NCBI RefSeq assembly: GCF_033568475.1
Contig: NC_133120.1
Location: forward strand, 167,493,991-167,557,990
DNA length: 64,000 nucleotides
Direction: 5' to 3'
DNA from: Henckelia pumila
Taxonomy: Eukaryota > Streptophyta > Magnoliopsida > Lamiales > Gesneriaceae
Under the pieces are notes generated by a model, which made no database searches, was not told where the DNA came from, and saw nothing but the letters and a program-made list of their open reading frames with translations. This document shows, piece by piece, positions 35,801 through 47,221 of this stretch. The translations under genes and the position numbers were made by a program. The first letter of the stretch is position 1; each line of letters starts with the position of its first letter.

Positions 35801-38125
35801 TGATCATTGTCACATAGTTGACTAATACTTATCAAATTATAGCATAGTTTGTCAACAAGTAACACATCTTTAATAATGATGTTACCATGGATAATCTTAC
35901 CCTTACCCACGGTTTTACCTTTGGAGTTGTCTCCAAAGCTGATCTTTGGTCCTTTGCACAACACCACTTCTGTTAGAAGTTCTGGATTCCCTGTCATGTG
36001 TCGTGAGCAACCGCTATCTAAATACCAGGTAGTGTCCTTGATAGAAGCGGTTTTCTCGCCCGTTTGGACTTTTAGTACCTGCAAAGAGTGAAGAACTTTT
36101 GGTACCCATATCTAGTAGGGTCCAGGTCGGATTAGCCCTTTCGGGACCCACACCTGGAACACCCTTACAGGTTTGCCCGTGTGTGTGTCCAGAAATCTGT
36201 GCGGTCGATAGGCAGTAAATGTGTGTGCTTGTGAGGTTGCGGTGTGCTGCTTGCCTTTTTGATTTTCATCAGTTAGCCTGTACCTCTTTTGAACTGGCCT
36301 GCAATTAAAGTACTGGTAAGGCTTCTCCTTTGACCATCTTTTCTTAGAGTAGTTAGACTCATTCTATGGCCTTTTGAAATTAGATTGGTTTCCCTTTCTT
36401 CTTTCATTAGGTTTTGGTTTGATCCAAGTTCCTCTTTGATTAGAGGTCTGGGGATCCACATATCCCAGCCCTCTATGCTTAGAGCTTCGTTCGTTAGATA
36501 CTTTCTGATTTTTGTCAAAGCTGCACTTATCGTGTTCATATATCGTGCTGGACCTGACAAATCTTATTTTGTTAAGATTGCCTTTGTCCAGGCTTGACTG
36601 AATACAGGATTCCATAGACTGTTCATTTGTTCCAAACCCTAGACCGGTTTTATCATGTACCGGTCTTTGGATTTCTTGAATCTTGTCAATGGTTACAGAA
36701 GATTTATTCCAAGCCTTAATGGTTTCAAGTAGTTTTTTATTCTCAATCAAGGTAGCTTGGAATACTCTTTTCAAGGTGTCGTTCTCAGTAGCCAGCAGAC
36801 TTAGCTTGACCTTAAGACCATCAAGCTCTTTTTTGCTGCATGCAGCTTGATTTGCTTGACTTATCTTTTAGGTCAGCTCTTTCTGCCTTTACTTCCTCGA
36901 ACTCCTTGGATAATGCTTTGTATTCATTAGCCATTTCGTGTAAAGCGGTAACTAAATCACTGTGAGTAAATTCAGGTGAGCCAAAGTCAAATACCTCCTC
37001 AGCTTCTTCTTCGATATCGGCCATAAGGCATTCCACTTTTTCATCATCGCTGTCATCTGAAGAGCTTCCGGTATTGGAGTTGTCAGAGTCAGACTCAGCC
37101 CATTTGCTTTTGCTTTCGTCTGCTACTAGAACCCTTTGGTCTCTTCCTTTTCTAAACGTCCTTTTATCCTCCTTACCCCTTCTTCTTTCGGAGAATTGCT
37201 TTTGATCATTGTTCTTAGGCTTGGTGCAGTCTGCAATGAAGTGGCCTGACTTGCCACAGTTAAAACAAGTAGGACCATCCTTTGTATGGTCCGATTTATG
37301 ATAATTTTTAAATTTAGAATTGTTTTTACGCATAAATCTACCAAATTTCTTGACAAAGAGTGTCATGGCTTCATTGCTGATTTGCTCAGCTGATCTCTTT
37401 GGAGCTTCCTCGACCGGTGGACATGTCACGGTTGAGGTTAAGGCCTTGGTTGGTTGAGAAGTAGATGGTTCATCTTCTGTTCTCATGTTGAGCTCGAACT
37501 CGTAGGCTTTGAGATCTGCAAAGAGATCATGCAGTTCAACCTTGCTTAAGTCTTTTGACTCTCTCATGGCCACTGTCTTGATCTCCCATTCTTTGGGTAA
37601 AGCTCTCATAACCTTCACAGCAATTTCACGGTTAGTATAAGTTTTACCTAAAGCAATAAGATCACAGATGATACTACTGAACCGTTCATCAAATTCAGCC
37701 ATGGTTTCTCCTGGCTTCATTTTGGCGTTGTCATATTTTTGAATGACCAAAGTGAGCTTGTTTTCCTTTGTCTGGTCATTCCCTTCACATAGCTGAGTGA
37801 GCTTCTCCCAAATCTCCTTTGCTGTGGAACATGACTTGATTTTGCTGAACATATTCTTATCCAGTGTTTTGTATAGGATGTCCCGGGCCACATTGTCAAG
37901 ATTAGCCTTCTTTTTGTCCTCAGTGGTCCACTCAGCTCTTGGTTTCTCAATCATTTGTCCTGCACCATCGGCTAGAGCTGGGTTGACCTTCATAATTTTG
38001 ATAGGACCGTCTGTTATGACATATAGCATGTCATCATCCTGTGCTGCAAGATGTGCCTGCATGCGAATTTTCCAATCATCATACTCTTCTTTAGAAAACA
38101 TAGGAATTCTGTTGAAAGAAGTCAT
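32884..38125 (-). pseudogene. Sirevirus-like gag-pol region, broken
   Basis: On the minus strand in order: UBN2-type gag with a CCHC knuckle (CFNCGKSGHFIADC, near 37.25 kb); protease with DSG (WYLDSGCSRHMTG, near 36.0 kb); GAG-pre-integrase and integrase core (LHMDLFGPI, near 35.4 kb); RT with YQMDVKSAF and YVDDIIFG (near 33.8-34.1 kb); RNase H, ending near 32884 after TKPLPDAKF. The region has about four breaks despite the youth of the LTRs. A conserved TTAGGGGGAATG purine block follows pol at about 32862-32873. Confidence 0.9.
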
Positions 38126-38161
38126 GATTTTAAAACTTCAGATCAGCAGTTGAGAAAGGAA

Positions 38162-38176
38162 CCCGCTCTGATACCA
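38162..38176 (-). other. Primer-binding site, tRNA-Met type
   Basis: TGGTATCAGAGCGGG on the minus strand, two bases after the 5' LTR. Confidence 0.9.
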
Positions 38177-38178
38177 CT

Positions 38179-39711
38179 TGTTGGGATCGGTTCAGAGGGT
38201 AGAGGGGGGGGGGGTGAATACACTCTGAAACTTTTCTTCTTCTACTTTTGAAATGATCAAGTGAGGTTTAGTTCACTTAATCTGTTTTCTCAACTTCTAA
38301 AACGATTTGAACAACTTAAATAGTGCGGAAATAGTTCAGAGGTTTTAGTGATGCAAAGTTTATAATGCAATGTATGAGCAGAAAGTAAGATAAATAGCAG
38401 TAAAGACTAAGGCACGATTTATGGAAGTTCGAAGGCTTAATCCTTCTACGTCTCCCCTTCTTCCACTTAGGAAGGAATTCACTAGAAGACTTTGGTTATT
38501 ACAACGTCTTGTAATACACCCACTTCAGACTTAGGACTTATCCAATGCCTAATCCGAAACTCCTAGATTTACACAGATAAGATTCTCAGTTCTTATCAGA
38601 CTGGTGGAAGCTTTCAGAGTAGCTTCAATTCTCTTCAACAATGTGTATAGTTGAGTTGAGCTTCTCAAACTGCAGAGCGGTCGAGAGGCTTGAAAACCCT
38701 AGGATGATCCTTGACGATCAGATATGTGAACTGTAGGCGAGGGTTTATTTGAGCAGCAGATGAGTGATCTTGTAAGTGTGCTCAAGTATATCAGATGAGG
38801 ACTTCTGATATTATTCAAGTGATTGAGTTGATTGAGATTTTTCTGAAATGCTTGTCTCTTTTTTTTTTTTTTTTTGTTGTAGACGTTGTTATCACTTCTT
38901 GAGCAATCTTCCCTTTATATAGGTCAATCATCAACGTCTTTATTTTGAACGTTCTGATGCTGCATTGAATGCACATTTAATGCTCATAAATGCATTGATG
39001 ATTCTGCATGAAGATCGTACACTGCAGACAACTTCCAGGGTCCAAAACTGGAATAAACGGTCGAATGCTTTATCTGTAGTCATTCTGTGTTTTTTGCCAT
39101 TTTGGTGCAACCTGTTGTCTCGATTGCAGGAGTCAACATATCTTCTGACACGCCGGTTCTGCTTTTAATAAAAGATCTTGCAAAGAACATCTTGTCACAG
39201 GTACTTGTCTTGAGATATCCTGATAGGCAGTTGGCATTCTACCTGTAGAGATATTTGTCCTCTGCTGGTTTGAATAACCAGTCGATAAGCTTGTGACTTC
39301 AACCGGTCGAGAGACAAAGGCGGTTGACAAGCTTCCGGTAGATAGATTTATCTTCTGCTGGTTTTGATAGTCAGTCGATAGGCTTGTGACTTCAGCCGGT
39401 CGAGAGACAAAGGCGGTTGACAAGCTTCCGGTAGATAGATTTATCTTCTGCTGGTTTTGATAGTCAGTCGATAGGCTTGTGACTTCAGCCGGTCGAGAGA
39501 CAAAGGCGGTTGACAAGCTTCCGGTAGATAGATTTATCTTCTGCTGGTTTTGATAGCCAGTCGATAGGCTTGTGACTTCAACCGGTCGAGAGCAAAGGCG
39601 GTTGACAGGCTTCCGGTAGAAGTTGTAGTAGATTCCTGAAATACAATGGTTGGCAGCACATTCCTATACAATGAGTTGTTGTTTGTTATCACCAAAATAT
39701 CGGATTCAACA
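38179..39711 (-). repeat. 5' LTR of Sirevirus-like element
   Basis: Near-identical to 28055-29589; the G run is 11 instead of 13. It abuts the primer-binding site. Confidence 0.95.
39252..39627 (-). repeat. 93-bp tandem repeats in 5' LTR
   Basis: The same array as in the other LTR. The period of 93 is divisible by 3, so the array is incidentally open in one frame, but it is not a gene. Confidence 0.92.
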
Positions 39712-40824
39712 ACGGTGAATTCTTCTAATTTATTTAACAGTCTATTTCTAGAACAGTAAAACCTATTCAAATATTGACGGATCAATCTTTCGTAATTCAA
39801 ATCAAATTCGAATGCATTGAGAATCGTGAGAATTCAGTTTTCACCTAAAACCGCATACTGAAACTGAATATTATTTCTAGTTGGTTTAACCATATGTCAA
39901 TTATTGGAGTGATTGAAATCAATTCCTAACCTTTCGACTCGGAATCAATTAACATGCAAGTAAATAATTGATCAGGTTATTCACAAGAACAAAATATAAA
40001 TCCAACAATCAATAATTTGAAGAAAGATCCAAAAATCCTAAATACACATCCAAATATTCAACATAAAATTGTTTGGCCCAATCTCGCCGTCTTGGTTGAA
40101 TAAAAACTACTCAAATAATGAAAATATAATCAAACAAAAGTTTAATATTCAAAAGAAGAAAGGAAAAAAAAACTCGAATGGAGCGTTCTTCAATCTTCAA
40201 GCCTCCTAGCCGCCACCTCTCTGATGCGTGCGATTCGAACCCCAAATCCGCTCTTTTATCTTCTATTTATTTGGCTTGAAAAGCACATGAAATAAAGCCT
40301 AGCAAATCAAGGATTTTAATTTCCAAAAATTCTATTTTTTCTAATTCTGCGACATGCACGGACCCTGGACATGGGTCCGTGCCTAGGTCCGTGCATTAAA
40401 CTGGAACGCCGATTTTTTTACGAAAATGCATGGACCCTTATCCGGACCCATACACGGGGGCCGTTCATACCTCTCTGCTAGTGCGCAGTTTTTTTGAAAA
40501 AATATATCTCAAGTTCTAGCCGTCGGATTGAGCCAAAATTTGGATATAAACTTTAAAACATCTTGAACTTGATTTTGAACGGTGAAGATTGGATTTGGGT
40601 CTCTCTAGCATTAAAAATAGATTTTTGACAAGTGTTGCTTCTTCTCTTGCTTCAAAAATCATGATTTCTTCAATATTTCTACAAAAATAAACCCGGAGAA
40701 TGAAATGCACACACATGCAATAAATCATGAATAAAACTTATAAAAAACTATGAATGCATGCAAAATAAATATAAAAATAACATAAAATGCATACAAAATG
40801 CACTTATCAGGTTGCACAATTAAA

Positions 40825-41000
40825 ATTGTAAAATTCTAAAGGTACAACAAATATCGTGTACAACGATATTTACAACAATAATATCGTGAGATTTTTTTAT
40901 CGCGAGATATTGTATTTAATGTATCGTGAGATTTTGATAAATTAAATTCTTGTATTGAATTTTTTATGTCGTAAGATTTGATGTACAAATTTCGTTGTAT
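40825..41000 (-). repeat. Dispersed repeat, inverse copy of 16315-16485
   Basis: Contains AAATATCGTGTACAACGATATT and TATCGTGAGATTTTG blocks that match the other copy in reverse orientation. No ORF. Confidence 0.5.
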
Positions 41001-41204
41001 CTGTAGCATCACTCATTAAAATTTGTATTTTAAAAAGATATTATATATATAGTACTTAATTTTTTTAGAATTTTAGGGAGGGCTCGCCTACTTTCGGGAC
41101 CATGTAGCTCCACCACTGGAGGTACCTATACGGCTGATTGAGTATATATATCATAGTTTGTAGTACAACACAATTAGTTTAGATGAAAATTTTGTACTTT
41201 ATCT

Positions 41205-41510
41205 TAAGGGACAAATTTGGTCTGATATGTTTGTCACTTTGCGATTTTGGTCCTCTATGTTTTCATATTTCAGTTTTAGTCCCGCATGTTCTGATTTTTG
41301 GCAATTTCGGTTCTTTTTTATTCGAAAATGCTTACGTGACACTGTACACGCCAGCTCCACATTAACACTGAATTGGTGCCACGTCAGCGCCCGTCGAAAA
41401 AAGGACTAAAATTTCCAAAAAAATAAAGAGCGGACTAAAACTGAAATCTGAAAATATAAAAGACTGAAATCACAAAGTGACAAACATACAAAACCAAAAT
41501 CGTTATTCGA
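41205..41510. mobile_element. Long-TIR MITE
   Basis: Arms of about 70 bp (41216-41288 and 41423-41502) are inverted copies, sharing TGTTTGTCACTTTG and TTCAGTTTTAGTCC. The centre is GC-richer (CCACGTCAGCGCCC). Same family as 14195-14490, and its right-arm sequence also recurs inside the intron of the second PR-10 gene. Confidence 0.6.
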
Positions 41511-42378
41511 CTACGTAAAAAGTTATTATTGAAGAAATTAGCATGATCTAGTGCTACAAGTGGCACAGTTAGATCACTAAATTTCAAGTTAGACAAGTGT
41601 TTTTTTGTAGGATCCATAAAAATATTAGATTTGGACAAAAAAAACTATGGATTTTTTTGGGGTAAAGTTTTAATAAATGATCTTAGTCAAACTCTTTCTT
41701 ATAGAAAAAACTAAAATTTTTAGGTGCATTTGAATTGTTCCCAATACACTTGGGAATGTTGGTTTTTAAAAAAAGTTTCAGACAAATTCCATCGTTAAGA
41801 TCGCCATTTTTCAAAGTGACTATCGATTCGATTATAATAAATCGACTCGAGAACTTTGGATTCTAATAATTGTTTCTAATTAATTTCAAGTCCAACATTT
41901 TTCGTTTATTCTGTAAATTATCCACTTTTAAATTTTTTTTTTGAATTTCTTTTTTCCCTTCAAATTTTGCCTTTTGCATTTTCATCTTATAAATATTTTA
42001 ATTGAGAAGTTTTTTTCCCATCAACGTCATTTTGAATTGCATTAAATGAACATTTTTTTACGTTAGTTAAGCACAAATTAAATAGGATAAAAAAATTATA
42101 TATAATATAAGATATAGAATAAGTGATTAAATACTTTCAATTGCCAACATGCAAATAACATATATACTTAAAAAGCCAATATATTATTTCTTTCAAATCC
42201 AAAAGTTGTACAAATCACACATATTCCAACATATGTATCACAACACACCATCATTCATACAAAATATATATTTGCATCTCCTTTATTTATCGATCCAAAA
42301 ACTCAAAACATACTGATTATTATTTAATTAATTATACACCCACGGAAAATCCAGACCCTTGCTAATTACTTTAATTAA
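41511..42378. other. Intergenic, 3' flank of PR-10 copy 2
   Basis: AT-rich sequence with no supported gene or element. Confidence 0.4.
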
Positions 42379-42840
42379 TTAATATTCAGGGTGTGCATGG
42401 AGGTAAGCTTCAATAGCATGAAACATTGCCTTTGCCTTCTCTTTCCCTTCCTTAATCTTCTCTTCGGTAATTCCATGATCGGCTTCGTCCTTAACATGGT
42501 AATGGCTCGTGGTTTTGCAGACGGAACCGCCATTTTCGGAAGCTTCGATTTTGACAACGTAGGAGATAGAATCAATGATTCCCTTCAAAGCATCGCCTTC
42601 GATCACAGTGTATTTGTATACCTCCTTTTCCTTGTCCACTTCATCGATCCTGTGCTTCACGCTCTTGAATTGGCTACCTGCATATTGTTACACGAAAGAT
42701 TGAACCATTAATGTGTTATCTTTCTTAATTACTCATGAAAAGTATAGCTAGATTTTGAGAAAATTATTTTAGGACGTGTGTTTGTTTAAGAATGTTTTGG
42801 TTTTGGTCCCTTGCATAGTTAAAAATGATTAGTACAATAA

Positions 42841-42879
<39 letters not shown>

Positions 42880-43060
42880 ATTTACTTGTAGACTTGTTGT
42901 AGTCACGTTGACTAAAATGAAATTTAACAATAATGACCAAAATCGCAAAAAAGAAAAATTAATTATTTTAGGACGTGCATGTGTTTGTTTAAGAATGTTT
43001 TGGCTTTGGTCCCCTTGCATAGTTAAAAATGATTAGTATAATAAGTTGTTGTTGTTGTTG

Positions 43061-43097
<37 letters not shown>

Positions 43098-43360
43098 TAC
43101 TTGTAGTCACGTACAATGACTAAAATGAAATCTGGCAATATAAATAATCAAAATCGCAAAAAGACAAATATTATACCTTCTCCAAAAGTGATCAACTTGA
43201 TGGTTCCAGGACCACCGTCTCCTTGGAGGGTTTCGACGCTCTTGATTGCCTGAGGCATGACCTTGGGAATGAGATTGTCGCCATCAAGAATGAATGCCTT
43301 GAACAATTTGGGAGCCGGGATTGAAGAGCTAACTTCGTGCTCAAAAGTAATCACACCCAT
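42379..43360 (-). CDS. PR-10 / Bet v 1-like protein, copy 2
   Basis: Exons 43177-43360 (184 bp) and 42379-42677 (299 bp) give 160 residues. The start is [20 protein letters not shown], the P-loop GDGGPGTIK is the canonical family form, and exon 2 begins [14 protein letters not shown] and ends [16 protein letters not shown]. The exon lengths and intron phase equal those of copy 1, but the proteins differ at many positions, so the duplication is not recent. The intron is 499 bp instead of 131, enlarged by a duplicated MITE-like segment and two ATT microsatellites. This copy is closer to classic Bet v 1/PR-10. The role in defence or ligand transport is inferred from family only. The frame is intact. 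Confidence 0.93.
42765..43165 (-). repeat. Tandem duplication inside PR-10 copy 2 intron
   Basis: Two units of about 195 bp (42765-42960 and 42961-43165) share AAGAATGTTTTGG, GCATAGTTAAAAATGATTAG, an ATT run, ACTTGTAG and a MITE arm resembling that at 41423-41502 (ACTAAAATGAAAT, AAAATCGCAAAAA). Confidence 0.75.
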
Positions 43361-43386
43361 TATATATTCAAATAAGGGGAACTGAT

Positions 43387-43409
43387 TATATATATATATA
43401 TATATATAT
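43387..43409. repeat. (TA)n run upstream of PR-10 copy 2
   Basis: Lies 27-49 bp before the ATG on the gene's strand, so it may serve as, or disturb, the core promoter. Confidence 0.7.
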
Positions 43410-43679
43410 TAATTAATTGTGGTGCAGGAAGGAATATGCTTGATTGCTATTTGTTGTGTGCAAAATATTCAAGACTGGCCAATTTATAGGTGAATTTCAA
43501 TGGTTGCTGAATTTTCAGTATTTCGTCAAACAGTGTGTGAATATTGATTGTCACAATATTTAGTCTTTCCTATATATATATAATTGTCTTGGTTTTCACA
43601 CTAGGCGTAGGGTACTCATTTCATTTCCTTTTTGTTTGGCAGATTGTGATTTTTAATTAATGAGTCAGAATGTTCTAAT

Positions 43680-44430
43680 AAAAAGCATCTCCAATGGGAG
43701 GTTTAAATTTGAGGTTCAAATTTTGAAAAAAAAAAAAAAAAAAAAACCCACTACCATTGTGGGTAGTGGGTTTATGGTTTAAAATTACAACATGGTTCAA
43801 AAGTATGAAGTATGAAACCATGTTCAAATTTACTTTTTCCCCAAATTTTTGAGGAATTGTGCACCAAAATGCTATCCTTTTCTTTTTTTAATAATTTCTT
43901 TTTTTAAAACAATTTTTTTTTAAATTTTGTTCACTATCTTCATATTTATTGTTTTAATTTTTTTTTTTACCAATTTAATTAAAATTATTTTTGATAATAA
44001 ATTTACTAAATAATTATAAATTGATATATGATTAATTAAATTAAATAAATTAACATTATTATCATAAACATTAATTTAGTTACATAATTTAAAATTATTA
44101 CTATAAACAGTTCAATGTCATTTTTTTATGTTGAAATTTAGTATGTTTTATTAAATGGGCATGCTACTACCTGTAGTAGCATGCTTTTTCATTTAAGTTA
44201 AATATATATTTAGTTAAATATGTATGTGCATAATATATATAAATAAAAACAGTAAATTAAATGAAAGAATTAATGTTTGATTTGATAGCGGAACCCCCAA
44301 CAGTTGTGTTTTTTGGGTTTATGATTGGAGATGAAAGATTTAAAAAGTAATGAATTTTAAACTTTTGATGTGGCAGTACATTTGGCAAAAATGAACCCGT
44401 TTTTTGGGTTCATGACTGGAGATAAGGGTG
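43680..44430. mobile_element. Possible MITE, worn
   Basis: The left end GCATCTCCAATGGGAGG resembles the inverse of two right-hand candidates, GATTGGAGATG (about 44335) and GACTGGAGATAAGG (about 44415). Between them is AT-rich DNA and a short inverted block near 43740-43770 (CCCACTACC/GGTAGTGGG). Boundaries are uncertain. Confidence 0.4.
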
Positions 44431-44679
44431 CTCTGAATTTTTTGCCTCTGCATAGTGGAAATGTTTGAAGTCAATTAATCACAAATTAATATGATGTAAA
44501 CCCAGGTTGAAAATATGAAAATCCGGGAAAATAGCGACCAAACAAGTGTTGTTTTGGCATGGTTTAATTTTCTACGTACTCGGTATGGATCTCTTGCGCA
44601 CATTTGGAAACACTAGAGCTTATTGCCAACTTACACAACGAAAATTAATATTTTTCTTTGAAATGACATTCAACGCTAA

Positions 44680-44804
44680 GGTAGTATTTAGGAGAGCTTT
44701 TGATAAGCACTTTTTGGCTTTTCCTTAACAAAATTTCACGAAATTCAAAATTTTATTAAGAAAAAGCTGAAAAGTGCTTCTTAGAAAATCTTCGAAACAC
44801 TACC
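44680..44804. mobile_element. Tourist-like (PIF/Harbinger) MITE, 125 bp
   Basis: An almost complete palindrome with ends GGTAGTATTTAGG and CACTACC, flanked by the 3-bp duplication TAA (44677-44679, 44805-44807). Its ends and the inner AGAGCTTTTG / AAGTGCTTCT blocks resemble those of the full element at 3091-8251. Confidence 0.8.
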
Positions 44805-45036
44805 TAAGTAAAACACTACCTAAGTAATATATCTCATAATGATAAATATATATTCATATGACTTCCACGTATTAATATCCATTTTTGTCCTCCTCACAAA
44901 TCAAGCGAAACCTAAATACACACTAGTCTGAGTCATGCAAGTTTGAGTACGTTACTTGGATTTTGTTAAATATTATTTAATAACTATTTTTACCCTATTA
45001 TTAAATTATACAGTACATGCACTACAAAAAAACTTT

Positions 45037-45395
45037 GAGTTTAGCCACGGCCAAAACCGTGGCTAAATTGATTTACCCACAGTTTTAGCCACGGTTTTTG
45101 AAACCGTGGTTAAATTCACCGTTGTTAAATTTAGTCACGGTTTAAAACTGTAGCTAAATTTAACCATGATTTTATACAAAACCGTGGCTAATTTAGCCAC
45201 GGTTTTATTAAAAGCCGTGGCTAAACTAGCCACAGAATAAAAAAACCATAGCTAATTTAGCCACGGTTTTTAAAAAACCGTGGTTAATATTACAACTGTT
45301 TTTAAAAAAATCGTGGTGAAATTAACCACGGTTTGTTTTTAGCCACCGTTTTAAAAAAACCGTGGTTAATTTAGCCACGGTTTTACACAATCGGT
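45037..45395. repeat. CACTA left subterminal array
   Basis: More than a dozen copies of GCCACGGTTTT or its inverse AAAACCGTGGC in both orientations, the presumed transposase-binding sites. Confidence 0.9.
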
Positions 45396-46697
45396 ACATT
45401 CATATGGCCATCTACATGCAATTCCCAGTCAACATAGTACATTTTGAATTCCAAAATACAAGTGCACACTACTGCAATCATTCTTAGTAAAGTACATCCA
45501 TGGTTAATTTACTTGAATGCTAGACTTAAGCACATAATGGAAATACACTTAAAACATAGTTAGCATTTAATAACAGGAGAACAACTAACCGAGATGAAAC
45601 TTTACAATCGCAAAAAAAGGGAACACTGCGCAGAAGATTCACCCAAAGGAATTTTAAATCGGTAAAGCAGACGATGGTAAACACACCTAATTAACGATAA
45701 GCACCTATGAACAAAGAAAAACGCATGTAAACAGAGATATTTTGTATAGTCCCATTCGATACAAACAAAAGCGAGAGAAGAAAGTGGAGAAACAAAACAC
45801 CGATAACATATCAGAGCATGGGATAAAGCAAAACTAATAAAGTCTGAAGATATAAATAAATAATCGTGATGTCGATGGTGAAACTATTTAACCAACTACA
45901 TCATCATGTCGTCACCAAAATCTCCGGGGTAGTCTATAATTAGCTGCTCTCTTTTTTCCTTTCTCCCCAAAAGGACAAACACAAACTGTAACAATCTTCT
46001 TGGTTAATTGATAACATCAATTTTTTTTATTCAAAATTTTAAATCCAGTATGCTTAATAATACCAAATCAGTGCGCAAAAAAGGTTTTCCTAGATTTGTT
46101 TCCTTCAAAGCAATTTCCATGAGAAGAAGGACAAAATTACACTCAACCAACATACACTTTGCATAAACCTAAAAAATAATTAGATACTGATGATGGAGTC
46201 TAAGCATTTTAGTAAAGAAAAAAACCCAAACAAAAAGAAGGGGAAATCAAAATAGAGAGACTGAAAATACCACGTGCATACCAGAACACCCAAAAAAAAA
46301 ACGGAACAAAAATGCAAGGAAACAAATAACCGAGCTGAAGCCATCCACTCCCAAGAAGAGGGAACCAGAAAAAGCAAAGAGCTCGGAAATCAAAAAATCT
46401 AAACAAAAGAGAAAGCAGATCGGAGAATGCAGACAATAGCGTACAACTTGTGGGTAAAAACAAGAGGGAAAAAAAAAAAGCAAGGAGAACAAACCCGCAC
46501 GACGCTCTCTAGTCCCAAGCAGAGGCCGCACCACGTAGAAAATGGGAAGAAGAGAGAATGATACACACTTGAAATATAATAATATATATCAATATACCAA
46601 AATAATGTTGAACTAAAATAAAATTAACTTAAAAATTACAAAATATGTCTACATATATGGAAAGAATTATACATAAATAATGAACATACATACGTAC

Positions 46698-46784
46698 CCT
46701 CTACTGCTATATGGGTCTCGTACCGATTGGAGAATGTGATAAATTGATATTGCTCCCAAACCTTTGAAGAACCAATTTTATATC
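46698..46784 (-). other. Exon-like fragment inside CACTA element
   Basis: An 87-bp piece bounded by CAG and GTACGT signals. One frame reads YKIGSSKVWEQYQFITFSN and continues without a stop. Parent gene not recognised. Confidence 0.35.
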
Positions 46785-46983
46785 CTGCAAATACAATTAA
46801 TGTGTATTTATTTATTTATTTAATTTCAATACATAAAGTTTGTACTAAATAATGTAACGGAGAAACATTGTATCATTGTCAGTGCTAACCGGCATCACCA
46901 TTTCACTACAGTCTACCGAAATTAAAATGGACTAATAATTACATTCAAACTCATTGCTAATAACCTCTGATCAAGCCAAGTAC

Positions 46984-47221
46984 CTTGTAAAAGTTCTTTG
47001 AAACGAGACCATCATTTTCAGAAGCATTCAATTCTTGCGCAAACTTTTCGAGCCCTTTGTTGATAGCTTGCATTTCCTCTACCAAATATGAAAATATTAT
47101 AGAATTATTAACAAATTAAAAAATGATAAAATAACACACACCTTTGTCGAAGCCTCTAAACTCACTAGATCGTTATGAAAATATATTACTTCTGGCAACT
47201 TTGCAGCTATGTTGGATCCTA
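46984..47221 (-). pseudogene. Captured formin FH2 domain fragment
   Basis: Two collinear pieces on the minus strand. The upstream piece (47221-47142) reads KLPEVIYFHNDLVSLEAST and ends at a GT site. The downstream piece (about 47086-46984) reads VEEMQAINKGLEKFAQEL followed by NASENDGLVSKNFYK and a GT donor. These match the post-lasso part of the plant formin FH2 domain. The intron between them has lost its acceptor, and the sequence upstream (NDRI..H) is decayed. It is a transduplicated host fragment, not a working formin. Confidence 0.8.

Larger units (their letters stand above)
28055..39711 (-). mobile_element. Sirevirus-like Copia retrotransposon, very young
   Basis: It is 11,657 bp on the minus strand, with LTRs of 1,535 and 1,533 bp and a perfect duplication ACGGT (28050-28054 and 39712-39716). 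The LTRs differ by about 3 substitutions and the length of one G run, so insertion is on the order of 10^5 years old. Order: 5' LTR, tRNA-Met primer site, gag, protease, integrase, RT, RNase H, a long accessory ORF, purine tract, 3' LTR. That order, long LTRs and the extra ORF after pol fit Sireviruses. Gag-pol shows about four breaks; the accessory ORF looks whole. The motif CTCGACCG is scattered throughout. Confidence 0.93.
27725..40809 (-). mobile_element. Gypsy-type solo LTR split by the Sirevirus
   Basis: The outer ends are TGACCGCTTAATTCGG (27725) and TGCACTTATCA (40809), with a perfect 5-bp duplication GGTTG at 27720-27724 and 40810-40814. Removing the inserted 11.66-kb element and its duplication leaves about 1.42 kb with no genes, i.e. 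a solo LTR. Read on the minus strand it starts TGATAAGTGCATTTTG, typical of Tat/Athila-type Gypsy LTRs, and it has a TATA-like AAATAAATAG. A non-autonomous element lacking a second LTR cannot be excluded. Confidence 0.75.

Noticed and set aside
46180-46534. Hydrophobic minus-strand frames inside the CACTA element
   Set aside because: Phe/Leu/Ser-rich from a pyrimidine-rich strand in three overlapping frames; looks like transmembrane segments only by composition.
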